64,000 nucleotides of DNA from Cynocephalus volans (GCF_027409185.1 NC_084463.1:156414369-156478368), one strand, 5' to 3'; shown: positions 25,064 through 38,109, counted from the stretch's first letter. Translations and numbers: made by a program. Notes: generated by a model from the sequence alone, not told the origin.

Positions 25064-25729
25064 GTATCTCAGAAAAAGCTTTTTAAAAAAAATCATTCAC
25101 AGTTTCTGTCTACACATCTGATTTCAGAACTAACCTTATATATTCTTGATCCAACAATGAGAAGGATCAGCCAGAGACAGTCTTTGAATCCTTCTTGTGA
25201 CATAGATTGGGGACCCTGCAACCCATTTGTATTTCCTAGCGATCACGGTGGATGGTCAGCCTGGGGCACAAGTCTGTCAGTGGAAATGCGGTGATCACAG
25301 CGAGACCCTCCCCGTGGCCCGTGCCTGGAACTGGTCAGGGAGTCGGCCATCTCGCTTTCTGAGCTCAGTCAGAGGAGCAGGGGTGACCCAGGCACCCACC
25401 AGAATCAGGGACACATGCATCTCAGATCAACGACAGCCATGGCCAGAGCTAGGCACGGAGGCCCAAGGCTCCAGGGTGACCTAGTTTCCGAGAGAGCTGG
25501 GGCTGGCCTTGATGGCCACTCATGCTCTTTCCTCTGCTCAGTGGGGGGTGGAGGGAGCCCAAAATAGCAACCCCCACCTCAACCCACTCATAGACAACAG
25601 GTGACAAAAAAGGGCACGCTGGAGAGGAATGGCTGGCAGACAGTGTGGTGGGCTCCAGGCAAAAGTGTCTGACTCTCTTCTCTAGGGCACAGCTGAGGAG
25701 TGACAAAGCTCCAGACCCTGCTGCCAGCA

Positions 25730-26607
25730 CCCACTGTCCCTCCCTCTCCATAGTGATGACACCAGTAAGGCTCCAGACTCGCACCCTCATGACCCACTCA
25801 GCATCTCCACCTGAGTGTCCAATGGCATCTCAAGTGTCATATGACCAAAAGCAAACTCCCGCCCATCCCCATCCCAGGACACAGTCCTCCATCCTTTCAG
25901 GTGCTCTGGCCAAAAAGCATGGCACTACCCCTGACTCCACTTTCTCTCACATCCCTGCTACAAACCATCCAGAAATCTTATTGGTTCTGCATCAAAATGT
26001 GGCCAGACTCTGACCACTTCCCGCCACTTCCTCTGTGACCGCTGTGGTGCAGGCCACCATTTCTCACCTCCCGATGGGTCTTCCTGCTTTCTGCCCAGCC
26101 TCCCTCCCATGTATTCTCCACACTGTGTAGAGTGACGCTGTATGAAAGGCCCTCATTACCTCCAATCTCATATCGCACCACTCTACTCTGCTCCCACTGC
26201 TCGACTACTATGGCCTTCCTGCCATCAAACACCCTAGACAGCTCCTGCCTCAGGGCCTTTGCACTGGCTGGTCCTTCTGCCTGGAATGCCCTTCCCCTAG
26301 ATATCCACATGACTCCCTCCCTCGCCTTGGGCAGGGCCTTCTCTGACAACCTATTTAAAATTGCCACCCCTCCCTCCCACTTCCCCTTCCCTGCTTTAAT
26401 CTGCTCCACAGCATTTACCACCACCTGCCACACAATATATTTTTACTTATTCATTGTATTTATTGTCTGTCTCCCCAAATTTGGCTGTAAGAAGCATGAG
26501 GGTAGGGAATGCCTCTGGTCTGGCTTGCTCATTGCTGTATCCCCCGCATCAAGAACAGTGCCTAGTATACAGCAGGCACTCGATAAGTTATTGAATAAAT
26601 GAATGAG
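25730..26607 (+). mobile_element. L2 LINE, C-terminal ORF relic and 3' end
   Basis: About 880 bp in L2 order: decayed reverse-transcriptase C-terminal coding text, then 'tgcctcagggcctttgcact', 'tctgcctggaatgcccttcc', 'cattgctgtatcccccgc' and the (TGAA)n tail 'gaataaatgaatgag'. A 156-codon open frame at 26132-26602 contains the L2 signature SAWNALP; it is a relic, not a host gene. Confidence 0.9.
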
Positions 26608-26794
26608 TCCAGGATCAGTGACCTCCCTCTGGGATTACGGTCTTGGCAGCACATCTCTCCTCCTTCCTCCTGGCCCCCCAGTGCCCACACTTCAAGGCAC
26701 CCAGTGTGTCTCCAGAGATAGGGGACCCCTCGGTTCTGATGCCTCGTGATGCCTCTTGCTTCTTTAGGCAAAGCATCTATCTTCCTCACATCTG

Positions 26795-26937
26795 TCCTGC
26801 CCTTTCTTTTTATTTATTTTATTTTTAAATTAATTTTTTTGGTGGCTGACCAGTACGGGGATCCGAACCCTTGACCTTGGTGTTGTAACACCACACTCCA
26901 ACTAACTGAGCTAACTGGCCAGCCTCCTGCCTTTTAC
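26795..26937 (-). mobile_element. tRNA-Ile-derived SINE, minus strand
   Basis: On the minus strand the body (26839-26924) starts 'ggctggccagttagctcagt', has 'aagggttcggatccccgtac' as B box and an A/T-rich tail. The flanks tcctgccctttc and tcctgcctttta are an imperfect duplication. Confidence 0.88.
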
Positions 26938-27299
26938 AATTTACAAAGAGCTCTGAAGCCCTGGGGAAGGCTTCAGCATCCTTGTTGCAGAGGCCAGGAG
27001 ACCCAGACTAAGGCTCAAAGACACGCAGCTCAGAAGAGACTAACCCCCGTCCTGATACCAAGCTTCACCCTCACTCAGTTTCACCCTGTCTCTGCCACCT
27101 GCTTCCTCCAGACCAGCACCAGCAGACACACTGTGATGACAGTGATCATACTGGTCAGAGGACAGACAAAACCAATGAGGCTCTTACCACAGGGAAAATG
27201 ATTCAGCCAGAAACCAGGGGGCTGGGGCTGGGCAGGGGGATACAAAATGGATTAGGGGGCCTGGGAGGACACCAAGGATGGCGTTAGGTTTTTTCCGCT

Positions 27300-27800
27300 G
27301 ACCTAAAGCAGATCCTGCTCAAAACACAGCAAGTAATATCCTTGGCCCATTAAATGCATATCCCTGTGACCTCATAACCCTATACCTAGAGATTTATTGC
27401 AAATCAATCGTCTCAGGAGTGCACACGGGGACTGTCCAGGGATGTTCATCAGAGCAGCACTGGGGAGAAGAGAACAGTGTCTCCAGACACGGGAGTGGGA
27501 TTCATAAATCATGACTTCCTTGAAAACAGTGAATGAGCACTTACATTTCCTAACTCGGAAGACAGTCTTGACATTAAGCATAAAACTGTGTAATGTAAGC
27601 CCATTCTTTGTGGGGTTTTTTTAACAAAGTATATGTATTTGCACAGAGAAGCATCTAGAAAGATGTACATCGGAAGCATTAACAGTGGTTGTCTCTAGTT
27701 AGTGAGCTTAGAGGGAACTTACCCTCTTTTTCATTCTTTTCTGTATTCCATGAATAATTTTACAAATAGCGTATACCAATATATTCTTAGTAAATAAAAC
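27300..27800 (+). mobile_element. L1ME/HAL1-type LINE 3' part, sense
   Basis: 'gcattaacagtggttgtctc' then 'ctgtattccatgaataattt' are typical near the 3' end of this LINE group. Confidence 0.65.
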
Positions 27801-27804
27801 AGAA

Positions 27805-29700
27805 AAGTTGCACCCATTTTAGAAAAACGAATGAAACACTCCAAAGGCTTCCCCGAGGGGCGCAGCCTGCCAGGGCCATCTGCAGCCAGACCTCGGCACC
27901 TGCCCGTTGGGAACAGTCTCTAAGCCTCCAAAGCTGAGAGCCTGGCACCTCCAGCCAAGACTGTGTGTGACTGAGGGGGAAAAAAGAGAACCACTTCCTG
28001 CAGAGAGGGGGTGGTGGCAGCTCTGGGGGAGGAGAGAAGCCCACCCCAGCCCCAGCAAACGTGAATGCGACTCGGGGACCGCCCTGAATCACAGGGCAGT
28101 GTGGCCTTTAGTATGGCCAGGGCTCAGCAGTGCTGCTGCTGCCATTGACCAAGGGCCAGTGACCACCAGGCCTGCGGGCAGGATGTACCCAGCAACACGC
28201 CGGACATTGTGGGCACACAGAACCTCACCCTGCTTTAGGGAACCTGGTCTGAGGCAAACACAAGGCCTCAGGCAATAGAATCCCCTGCTGGTCTCCAGAG
28301 CTGTGCCCATGTCAGGGCCTCTGGATGGGATCCCATCCCTCTCCAAGGAACGCTTTTGGGCATATCCCCAGCAGCCTAGAGAAGTTTACCAACCCCTCCC
28401 ACTCCCACCACCACCAAGGGAAAGCCACTCATCGAGGTCAAATCAGAATTCAGGAATCAGACAGTGTTCCCCTCGTCTTTGTATTCAGGTACCTAGCCCA
28501 GGCCAGGAGCTTAGGACAGCTGATCCAACGAAGGGACGGATGAATGAAAGAGCCGTCCACAAAGACAACCCACACCACTGCTTTGACAAGAAACACCTTA
28601 GTTCATGAGCCGGGCTTCTCAGGGGCTGGAGGTGCAGCTGTGTCCTGAAGAAAGGAGCTGTTTTTAAAAAGAGAAGCGGGAAGGACTGGGCCTGGAGGGC
28701 ACGGGCCAGTGACAGGAATGGGGCTAAGGACCCCACTCAGTCCTGCAGGGGGAGGGGAAGCTGGCTTCTGGGAAGAAGTGAGGTCTCACCCAGGGCAGTC
28801 CCACAGGAGGGAGGTGACGGCAATGGTGCAGAGCCTCAGTTTCCTGCCTTCAGAGGGGGAGGGCCAGTCCACATGGGGTTTGGGATCACGAGGCCCAAGT
28901 CTCATTCTCCATCGGCTTCCCACCTGCCAGACGGTGACACCAGTCAGGGGCTCCTCTGGTTAGATTGAGTGACTTGGAGGATTCTCACGCTTTCTGTGGG
29001 CCTTGGCCTGGGACAGAAGGGGGCATAGCTTGACACCTTGTGCCTAGGGCATCAGAGGCTGATCCTAGAGAGTTTGGGGCGGCAGGAGACAGGCCTTTGG
29101 TGAACAAAGACGGCTTCCCAGTGAGCATGAGGTGGTGGCACCACTCCCCCCGACCTCCCACCACCACATGGGGGCCTACCTCGGTCACCACCACCCACTG
29201 TCACCCCCAACACACACACTCTGACTGTGGTCACACCCAGACCAGCGGGATGGACACGCAGAGCCATGAACCCAACCCAAGCTGAGACGCCAAAAAACAC
29301 AGACGACCAGCTCTGGTGGACCAGGATCTGGAGGGGGCTTTGGAAGCATGTGCTCTGGTCTGCACTGCTCTTTTGCAGGCCCAAAGGGAGGAAAGATGTG
29401 GTCAAGTCAGAATCCCACCCGGGATCAGAAGCCAGGGCCCCAGACTCCATGACAGGGTGTCATGGAGAGTTTTCAAGATAAAAGGCATGGCTTCCCAAGA
29501 GGTCTGAATTAGCAGGATGTGGTACCAGTTTGCCCATGGGGGACAGTCCCCACCCCCAGATGCTCCACAGACCCTCAGACCACCCAACCTGGAGTTGGGG
29601 TGGGCAGGGTTGCATTCGTCCCTCACTGAGGACAGTGGACCCCCAAAACCTTTGAGGGAGATAAGATAAACCCACATGGCACCCAGAGCCTTCTGGAGTC
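27805..29700. other. Intergenic stretch with no recognised feature
   Basis: GC-rich with many overlapping open frames of 60-130 codons on both strands, none with a recognisable domain. No repeat family was recognised. Confidence 0.4.
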
Positions 29701-29704
29701 CTCC

Positions 29705-29830
29705 CAGCTCTAATTCACTGAGTGACCTTGGGCAAGTCCCTTGCCCTCCCTAGGACTCATTTTCCTGGTTCATACAATAGAGTTCGGTCTCTGAGGTTCC
29801 ATCTGACCCTGAGAAGCTGTGAGACTCCAA
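29705..29830 (+). mobile_element. MIR fragment
   Basis: 'gagtgaccttgggcaagtcc' then 'ggactcattttcctggttca' is the MIR core. Confidence 0.75.
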
Positions 29831-30329
29831 GCCTTGACACATTCTTACTGTCACAACTATTTTCTTTCCTAAAAATAGAAAGGCACCAAAAATGATTGGG
29901 AATTTAGATACAAGCACCGCTGTTATTTTTGTTTATTAAATTTATTTTTCTAATTTTTTACTATTTTTATTTTATTTCAATAAAAATAATGAAAAATTTT
30001 GCCACCTTCAAAGAAAGCATTCCTGACAATGTTGTTGGCCAGGTCGACGGCTGCAGTCCCTTCCCTCTATTTACTGATTTTTTATTTTATCTACTTTTGC
30101 CCGTGAATCTGGAGCACATCAACTGGGTATTTTGGTCAAAATTTCTTGTACGTGCTGCATCTCCCCTTTGGATGAAAAGCTCCTAGAGGATGGAGATTAT
30201 GTCTCCTATATCTTCTTACCCTAGGGCACAAAGAGTTTGAGACCCAGAGCATAAATTTTATTTAGTCTAATTCCAGATCTTTGATGGCAAGGCCCAATAC
30301 TGTAAACATGTTAATTCTACTTTAGATCA

Positions 30330-31760
30330 ATTCATAACTTCATTGAAACTTAAATCAAATGGGATTTTTTGGAGGTGAAGAGATTTGACAAATTTATTTG
30401 AAAATGTGTGAGAATACTTACAAGTGTTAAAGAAGAAAAATGTCCTTGCACATATCGAGAGTTATACTACAATTTAAGGATTCACAGAAATTAAAACTGG
30501 GTGTACCATTTTAGGCATAGATTAATTAATGGTAAAAAGAGAGAATCTAAAAAAGGAAACCCATATAATTTATAAAGAAGTTCAATAATGTGGTATTTCT
30601 AATCCATGGGGGGAACGTTAAAGGTCACTTTAAATAATTAAAGCAAGTCACATCTCACATCATAATCAAAAATAAAGTACAGTTGGGTTAAAGATTTCTG
30701 TGTAATAAGATAAAACAACAAAAATACTTATAAGGGAAAATGTTTACAACTTCAATGTGGAAAATGTCTTTCTAAGCATGATACAAAAACTGAAAGCCAT
30801 AAAGAGAAAGAAAAAGAATCTTGACCACATAAAAATTTTAAAGTTATGAATAGTGAAAGACATAATAAAAATAAACACATGACAGGCCAGGAGAAAATAT
30901 TTGCAACACATACAACAAAGAATTGATGTCCATTAGATACAAAGAACTTCTGTAAATCAATCAGGAAGGGACAGACAACCAAAACAAAAAACAGGCAAAG
31001 AATAGGAACAGATAATCAACAAAGGAAGAAATACAAATATCCACAAAACACACGAAGAAGGATTTAATCTCCCTCATAATTAAAAAGATAAAAATTAAAA
31101 ACACAATTAGATACCTGATAGCTATATATTAGTAAAAGTTAAAAATATGGGTAACATCCAGAATTGAGGAGGTGGAGGGGCAATCGGAGCTTTCCTACCT
31201 TGACAGGAATAATGTCAGTGGTTCAACTTTCTTAAAAGAACCAGTCAGGCATTATTTTTCAAAATTTTTATGTGCTCGTATGCACGTATCAAATACCACA
31301 TCTGGAAATATCCATCCTACAAGATATTAGACCCAAGTGCCTAAAGACACTCCTTGTAACGGGAGCAGACTAGTTGTTGATGAATAGAAGAAGGATAAAT
31401 CATAGCACATTTATATTATGGATGACTGTGCAGACCTTAAAGAGAATGACATAAATCTGCATGTGCCGACAAGGTGAGCCACTCTCAATTTAGTAAAAAA
31501 TGACAAAAAAAAAAAAGAAGCAATAAGTATAACATGATCCCATTTTATAAAATAAACAAATATGTAAATAAAGATTCAAACCAAACTTTTAGTGGTGGTT
31601 ACATCTGAGCAGTGGGGTCAGTGGAGAGTGAAAGGAGAGAATGTTACCTTTTAAAAATTTATGTTAGTGCTCTTTGAATGCATTTTGATGATACGTGCAA
31701 CTTTGCATATATACATACTGTGTGTATACTTACATAATTAACAACAAAACAACATATCCT
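30330..31760 (+). mobile_element. L1ME/HAL1-type LINE, long sense fragment
   Basis: AT-rich, with 'cttgaccacataaaaatttt', 'gacaggccaggagaaaatat', 'ggtaacatccagaattgagg'-like text and 'ataacatgatcccattttat' at the 3' end, in the order of an old L1 ORF2 end and 3' untranslated region. Reading frames are destroyed by stops and indels. Confidence 0.8.
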
Positions 31761-32009
31761 CACTGGCCCTGTGCAGACGTTATTTTTATTTTAGTAATGA
31801 AAAAGCAGTCCCAGCTTATATCACTTGCCTGAGAAACTCACACGTCGTGAATGACTAAGAAGAAATTCCAGTCCCAGCCTGAGCTAAAGCCAGGGAGGAC
31901 CCTTCCCCGCCCAGCCCACCCACCCTAAACACAGAGCTTGGCTGTGTACATTGCAGACTTGGTGGATGATGGCCGGGGGTGGCAAGTGATCATGCACTGT
32001 TTCTTCCAG

Positions 32010-32330
32010 TGCTATATTTAAAAATATTTCTGATCATCAAAGTACTGTAGTCAACTGGGGGAAGTATAAAATTGTTAAGAAAGAAAAAAAAAATCAACTA
32101 CCCAGAGACAATTATTATTAATATTTTGGAATATTTCTTACAATATTTTCACTGTATTTTAAAACACGGTTGATATCACACCGTAGGTATAATTTTATAT
32201 CTTTCTTTGAAAACAACATGTATCAGTCATTTTCTTACGTCATTAAAAATTCTTAAACATCAAAATTTTAAAACACACCAATTTTTAAATAGTAGTATTT
32301 TACCTACTTAATTTTAATTTTATTTCACCC
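32010..32330 (-). mobile_element. L1M-type fragment, antisense
   Basis: 'acccagagacaattattatt' then 'aatatttcttacaatatttt' and 'cattttcttacgtcattaaa' match antisense L1ME 3' text. Confidence 0.6.
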
Positions 32331-32799
32331 TACTTACCCCAGCCCACAGCAATCTAACTTGCAGGACACCAAAGTGTCCCATCTAAGATAAAATTTACTG
32401 AGTACATATTCTACTCCAGGCACAGAGATGCGTTAAGATATGCCATATCTCACATCACACAGCAAAATTAATTCTGGGTGCATTAAAGGGCTAAAGAAAA
32501 AATATCACAGAAAGGCTCGTATAAAGTGGGTGAGAGTATCTATAAAACCTCTGTGTGGGGCAGGACTTTCTAACCCATGGTATGGGAGAAACCACAAAAG
32601 AAAAGATCACTAGATTTGTCTACCTAACATTTTGACACTCTGTAAACAATATGAACCAAAAAGTAAAGGTCAAATAGCAACCTGGGGAAAATACTTGTAA
32701 CAAATATGACAAAATGTCAATAGCCACAGTAAATAAAGAGCCCATACAAATCAACACAAATCACGCACTGAGACCCCAATATCTAACTGGGGAAAGGCT

Positions 32800-33030
32800 G
32801 AGAGTGTGCTATCCGTGGTAGCCACTAGCGACATGTGGCTGTTTAAATTTAGATTTAAATTAAAACCTTAAATTAAATTAAATCAAATCTTAAATAAAAT
32901 TAAATTTAAAATTCAGTTACTCAGTCAAACCAGCCACATTTCAAGTGCTCAATAGCCACATTTGACTGGTATTAGACTGCACAGATATAGGCCATTTCTA
33001 TCATCACAGAAAGTTGACTGGAAAGCGCTG
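32800..33030 (-). mobile_element. hAT-Charlie-type element inside the L1
   Basis: 'gtagccactagcgacatgtg' at one end, an AT-rich middle of AAATT repeats, 'gccacatttcaagtgctcaa' and 'gactggaaagcgctg' at the other end are characteristic of a common Charlie family. Exact duplication not resolved. Confidence 0.75.
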
Positions 33031-33212
33031 ATTAGACAACTCACAGAAGAAGACACACAGGTGATCAATAAACACATTTAAAAATTCAACTTCATTCAGA
33101 ATAAAAGGAATGCAAATTTAAACAAGGTAATATTTTATATTCATCTAATTAGGATGCTGCTAATTGAAAAGTAAAGAGTTACTGACCATCTGGAAAATAA
33201 TTTGGCAATATA

Positions 33213-33336
33213 AATTAGGAGCTATAGGACCAGTTAGCTTAGTTAGTTAGAGTGTGGTGCTGATAACACCAAGGTCCAGTGTTGGATCCCTGAACTGGCC
33301 AGCCACCAAAAAAAATCATAATAATTAAGAGCTATA
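33213..33336 (+). mobile_element. tRNA-Ile-derived SINE with target-site duplication
   Basis: Body 33227-33318 reads 'ggaccagttagcttagttag', then 'ggtgctgataacaccaaggt' and an A-rich tail. Flanks aattaggagctata (33213-33226) and aattaagagctata (33323-33336) differ by one base. Confidence 0.92.
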
Positions 33337-33799
33337 AAAACCCTCGGCCCAGCAATTCAGTTTCTGGGAATACATTCTAAAAAAAATAATCAGAAATACA
33401 GAAACAGTTTTATGCAGAAACTAATGTATCCCTGAATTTTTATTAATTCAGAAAGAGAGCTCAGCCTCAAAGTCCAACCTCGGGGAAGTGATTGTACTTA
33501 CAAAGGTCACCCGCTCGATGACCTTTGTTTTTCCACAAGGATCTAATGGCCTGGGAAATACCTATAAGATTAGATTTAAAACAACAACAACACATTCAAA
33601 AATGAACAGCTAAGATAACATCAACCATAAAAATATGGGGATTATACATGCACAAAAAATAACCTGTCAAATGTCAGAAAAAATACCACTGGATAATAGG
33701 ATTCAGAATATTCTTTATGCTGTTCAGTAACTTCTGAATTTTTAACAATGATCATTTGCTGTTTTTATACAAAATGAGGAAGGTTATTAAAAATTTAGA

Positions 33800-34030
33800 G
33801 GAGACATAAGCTAGTGATTAAGAGCAGGGACTTCAAAGCTAGCAGGCAGGAGCTGCAATGCCAATACCCGGCTGTTCCTTGGCTCTCAGGCCCCAGACAA
33901 AGTCAGCTTAGTGTCCTCGTCTGCAAAATTAATGACAGCATCTGCCTCCTAAGGGTTTGAGGGAATTAACCAAGATGGTGCCTGCAAAGTGCTCAGAGAA
34001 TTTGTCCACACGGCAGACCATACGTGAGAG
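33800..34030 (+). mobile_element. MIR SINE
   Basis: 'agctagtgattaagagcagg', 'gtgtcctcgtctgcaaaatt', 'ctcctaagggtttgagggaa' and 'gtgcctgcaaagtgctcaga' cover nearly the full MIR. Confidence 0.88.
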
Positions 34031-34099
34031 CCACTGTTTGTATTAACATGGGAAATGCTTATCTTACGCTGTTGCATGACAAACCAAGACCCAGAATCC

Positions 34100-34560
34100 T
34101 CTGTATAATAGTCTCTCATCTGGAGAAACACACACTTTTTAAAAAGTCCAAAAGGACGAGAAAGAGCTTTCCCAAGCTGTTAACAGTAGTCACCTTTGAG
34201 AGGTGCGAATATGAGTTTCCTTTCTTTCCTTAAAGAGGCAAGAAAATATTTTTCTGTGCTTTCCAAATTCTCTTCAATGAGCACACTACCTTCACGATGA
34301 AAAAGAATTTTAAAAAGAAAGAGCAAAGCTGAAACAAATAAAAGTTTAACAGGTTGTGCTGAAGAGGGCATATTTAAGCCCAGGCGGTCAGCCAGTGTAT
34401 AAGTGAGAGAGTGACCGCGGTTGGAGGTTAACAGTGGAGACTTCTGGGTGGTGGGATTCTGGGGGTGATTTAAAATTTTTTTACACATATTTTATGTACT
34501 TTCCGAACTTTGTACAAAGGACAGTGATTAGGTGAGATTTCTTCTAATCAGAAAAAAAGG
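34100..34560 (+). mobile_element. L1ME/HAL1-type LINE 3' ends, sense
   Basis: 'aacagtagtcacctttgaga' and 'ctgtgctttccaaattctct', then a second similar end 'cttctgggtggtgggattct' and 'gtactttccgaactttgtac'. Possibly two copies. Confidence 0.65.
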
Positions 34561-34580
34561 TAGTTAAGAGAAAAAAAGAG

Positions 34581-34712
34581 GGGCTGGCTGGTTAGCTCAG
34601 GTGGTTAGAGCGTGGTGCTGATAACATCAAGGTCCAGGGTTTGATCCCTGTACCAGCCAGTCACCACCCCAACAAAAAAAAAAAAAAAAAGAAAGAAAGA
34701 AAGAAAAGAAAA
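34581..34712 (+). mobile_element. tRNA-Ile-derived SINE
   Basis: 'gggctggctggttagctcag' (A box), 'gtggtgctgataacatcaag' (anticodon-loop region), 'gggtttgatccctgtaccag' (B box), then a long A and GAAA-repeat tail. A clean duplication was not resolved. Confidence 0.9.
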
Positions 34713-34739
34713 GCAGGTTCCCTTTCTTGGGCTGGTGAG

Positions 34740-37690
34740 GGAGACTGAGGCAGACAGAGACAAGTACCAGGGGGCAAGGGTGGGGGAAGTGTTAAGGCAG
34801 TACAGGGACCACACCCTGAGAGGGAGCCCACCCTACTGGGCTGGACCGAGAAGCCTCAGAGTGCCGTCCTTGCTCCTCTTCCAGCTTCTTGTCCCCTTGC
34901 CCACCTACAAGCCCAGCCTGGCACTGCTGCCAACACACCGAGGTACTGATCTGGACTGGGAAGTGGTACCTTTTTATTTTCTAAGCTTCTGATGAAATGT
35001 CTGTGAATTTTTTCATGGTCAGAACAGATAGGAAAGGAACTTGTATTTTGCAGTTCCTATAACCGATAACAGATCTGTCACATTTCTGTCACTTACAGAT
35101 TTTTTTTTTTCCTCTGAGAACCTGGGAGTGATCGTCCCCTCTCTGCCCCATGAGCCCCTAAAGCTGGGCCTAGTTGTGACAAATGCTCCCAAACCCACAG
35201 GCCCCAGGCCACATACCTGGGGAACAAAAGAGAAGCCTCTAACATCAAACAGGGCCACAGCCATAATGAGGAAGAAATGCCTTCTCAGGGTGAGGTCCTG
35301 CTGCTCCTCTAGCAGGCCGAGACCTCCTGACCTCTGAGCTCCACAAGTGTCCCAGGGCCTCAGGCAAAGCGTGTGAAGCCTCTTAGTAGGGGCCCCTGGG
35401 ACGTAGATCTGTTCAGCCTGTCATACTTCTTAGGTACTGAATGCAGAATTTTGCTTGAAATGAGAGGGCTGTCCCTGGAGGCTGAGAAGCCCAGGATGAT
35501 GAAGAAAGAGATGATGAAAATTCGAGGAAACAGGACAGTTTTGTGCAACATGCAGGAGGGATTCTGGGATCAGACAACAGTGAGTTCATCAGTTTTCTCA
35601 TCTGCAAAGTTAACGATAGCACCTGCCTCCTCCACTCATAAGGACAAGAACCCTGTGCCTACAGGGTTGTGGTGAGCAGATTAAGTGGCCGCTGCATGGA
35701 AAGTGTCAACAGTAACTATTAAATCCCTCTGTCTCCTCTTCTGCTGTTGCAATGGGGAAGGCCATGAAGTTGGAGAATAATGGGATGAAAGGACCCAGGG
35801 TCCAGAATCGGAAGTCCCAGACACCTTTCTAGACTGGCCGTTTGGGCCCATGCTGGTCACTTGACCTCAGGGGCCTCAGTTTCCTTCTCTGTACAATGGA
35901 TTCATTTCACCTCTGAATGAACAAAACAAGCCCCAGCAGCCAGCACCTTACCAGAGCTCCTCATCACAAGACTTGGGGAGACTACGGAAATGCTGTAATG
36001 TCTGCCAGAACAACCAATTGCACACAGAGCCCAGCAATAAAGACAAAAAGCACCAAGCCCAGGTCACCAAGGGGCGGTTTCCTAAGTGGGGGAAGCTGCA
36101 TTCTCTGCAGCAAAACCTAGCAAACCAGCAGAACATGAAACCACGCTTCCACATTGTGCTGCCTTGTTCTGCACGGGACATTCTCAAGCCTTTTTTAGGT
36201 ATGAGGGAGGCAATGAGACTCAGACTAAAGGTGTGGGCTTTCTCCCCAGAAAAATGCACAAATGCACACACATGATGTCAGACAGCTTGTGGAATCCTGA
36301 ACACAAATCCGGATCTTTAGGCAGGGATGCCTGCCCCACCCCGTGCTCAGAATGCCGCTAGTCATCTTCCCCAGCCAGGGGCAGCCCTCAGAGGAGGCAG
36401 AAACTAGACTAGAGACCCCGCAGGTCTCAGTGATTTGCCCAGCAGGAAACTCTGTCCCTAGCTCTGGGGCTCAACCACCTGTCCCAATTGGTGTCATGCT
36501 GGCTGCCTGTGGGATGCTTCCTCCCCACTCTCAGGGCCTCCAAAACCCTGGGCTGAACAAAAGGAGATCCTCAGCTGGGCCCCAAAGGCCTCCCTTTAGA
36601 TTCACTCTCAGTGGGCAACAGGACCCCAAAAAAGCAGCTGTGTTCCAGGGCCTTCAAGTGTACCTCATGTTGAAATGCCCCACCTCCAGGGGTGGCTGCT
36701 CTGTGCCCTGCACCATTCGGGACCCCCAACATGACAGGGAAGCCTCCAATCCCTGACATCAGTCCTAAGCCCCAGCACGCAGCCTCCCTATGGGGACCAG
36801 GACTCTGGGAAGACTTTCAGCTAAGCAACAACCCCCATGAGAAATCCCCACTTGTGTTTTAAATAGCCCATTCTCCCCGCAAAGCCTGTATTGGGACTTG
36901 ACCTAGAGCTTCTCTGTACAATCTGTTGGCCACACTGGCTGTTAGCAGGGCCTGGAGAGAAACAAACTCTCAGGATTACAGAATTTTAGACTTTTCACTT
37001 TTCTGTTGCAACCCCTTTGTCGGAGAAGGGAGTTCAGAGGAGGAAAGAAGATGTAAGAAGATGGAGCAGGCCACGCCTCAGTGCAGAGTGGGAACCAAGG
37101 AGGGCTTCCTGGGGGAGGAAGCCTTGGGCCAGGGCCTGGCTGAGCAGGAGAGTGGAGGCAGGATCAGCTCCAGTTTCCTTCCACCCCCCACACTCCTTCC
37201 CATGCCCCACCCAGACCTCACCCCGGGGTGCGTTGCCCCAGAAGCAAGTCTGGGGTTTCCTGCCTGGTGCCTACCTCACCAAGGAGCCTCAGCCAGCCCT
37301 GCACATTGGTCACACCGACCTCATGGGGGCACAGAGGGCAGGACTCAGCCCCCACAAAGACACACAGCCCAGACAAGGGGCTTCCCTAGAGCCCCCTCTG
37401 CCTAGTGCAAGCCCACAGGCGCAGTGCGGCATATATGCCATGGGGCACATTTTGCTCTCTAGCCTGGTAAAAACGTGGCAGGAAGGTCTTGCTAGAGAAT
37501 CAAGGGAACAACATCCATGGTGACTGTTTGCATGCCAGTTCCATCTGCTTCTGACAGTTGGATGGCCTTCCTCACGGTTACAAATAACTTCCCTCTGGAA
37601 TATCAGGGAGGGGGTCCACGTGTTCGCTGCCCTTTCCCACACGTGGCCCCAGGCCATCCTGAGCTGTCTCCAGGGCAGAGCCTGCAGGGG
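34740..37690. other. Intergenic stretch, few recognised features
   Basis: No gene. Short MIR-like pieces occur at about 35580-35700 and 35800-35920 ('gacctcaggggcctcagttt', plus strand). Open frames of up to 168 codons at 36926-37523 overlap each other in different frames and lack recognisable domains. Confidence 0.45.
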
Positions 37691-37714
37691 AGCGCGGGGT
37701 GGCGAGTGCTAGTG

Positions 37715-37850
37715 CCAGACACTGGTCTCAGAGCTTTATGGGCTCCACCTCATTGAATCCTCGCAACAAGCCCATGAGACATGTACTGTTACTATTCCCA
37801 TTGTACAGAGGCAGGTACTCAGCTGGTGATTGGCAGAGATTAAAAAGGGT
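37715..37850 (-). mobile_element. MIR fragment
   Basis: 'ctcattgaatcctcgcaaca', 'gcccatgagacatgtactgt' and 'cattgtacagaggcaggtac' are reverse-complement MIR. Confidence 0.8.
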
Positions 37851-38109
37851 CTCTAGCAACCCTCTTTAAGCCCCCATCCCCACCTGGAAAGCTGCACCCC
37901 AGAACATCATGCAGCCTCCCCGCCCAGCCCCATCCTGCAGACCATAGACCCGGGAGCCATGGGCTCTCACCAGCCTGACCCTTCTTGCTATGTGTCCTGG
38001 GGAAGCCCCTAACACCGCTGGGCCCCATGCCCCTGTGACTTAGGTCCCAAGGCCTCAGAGCAGGGTAAGTCTTAACAGAAACTCTCCCCTAGTGTACAGC
38101 ACCAGGGGT

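Larger units (their letters stand above)
24660..25090 (+). mobile_element. L1M LINE 3' end, sense, interrupted by a SINE
   Basis: 'agaagccagacacaaaagag', 'cattctctgattccatttct' and, after the SINE, 'gatggaaatgttctatattt' are consecutive parts of an L1M 3' end. The SINE at 24823-24945 splits it. Confidence 0.85.
32480..33800 (+). mobile_element. L1ME-type LINE, sense, split by two later insertions
   Basis: LINE text runs from 'cattttgacactctgtaaac' and 'aatagcaacctggggaaaat' before 32800, resumes at 33031 ('gacaactcacagaagaagac', 'taggatgctgctaattgaaa') and again after 33337 ('gcaattcagtttctgggaat'). The gaps are a hAT element and a SINE. Confidence 0.8.

Noticed and set aside
26132..26602. 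156-codon plus-strand open frame
   Set aside because: It lies inside an L2 LINE and contains the L2 signature SAWNALP; a relic of the LINE protein, without an intact gene.
34581..34665. Possible genuine tRNA-Ile gene
   Set aside because: tRNA-like A and B boxes are present in this and six other copies, but each has an A-rich tail, most have target duplications, and the acceptor stem is degraded. They are SINEs.
36926..37523. Two overlapping 159- and 168-codon plus-strand open frames
   Set aside because: They read the same DNA in different frames, which is expected of GC-rich non-coding sequence; neither resembles a known protein.
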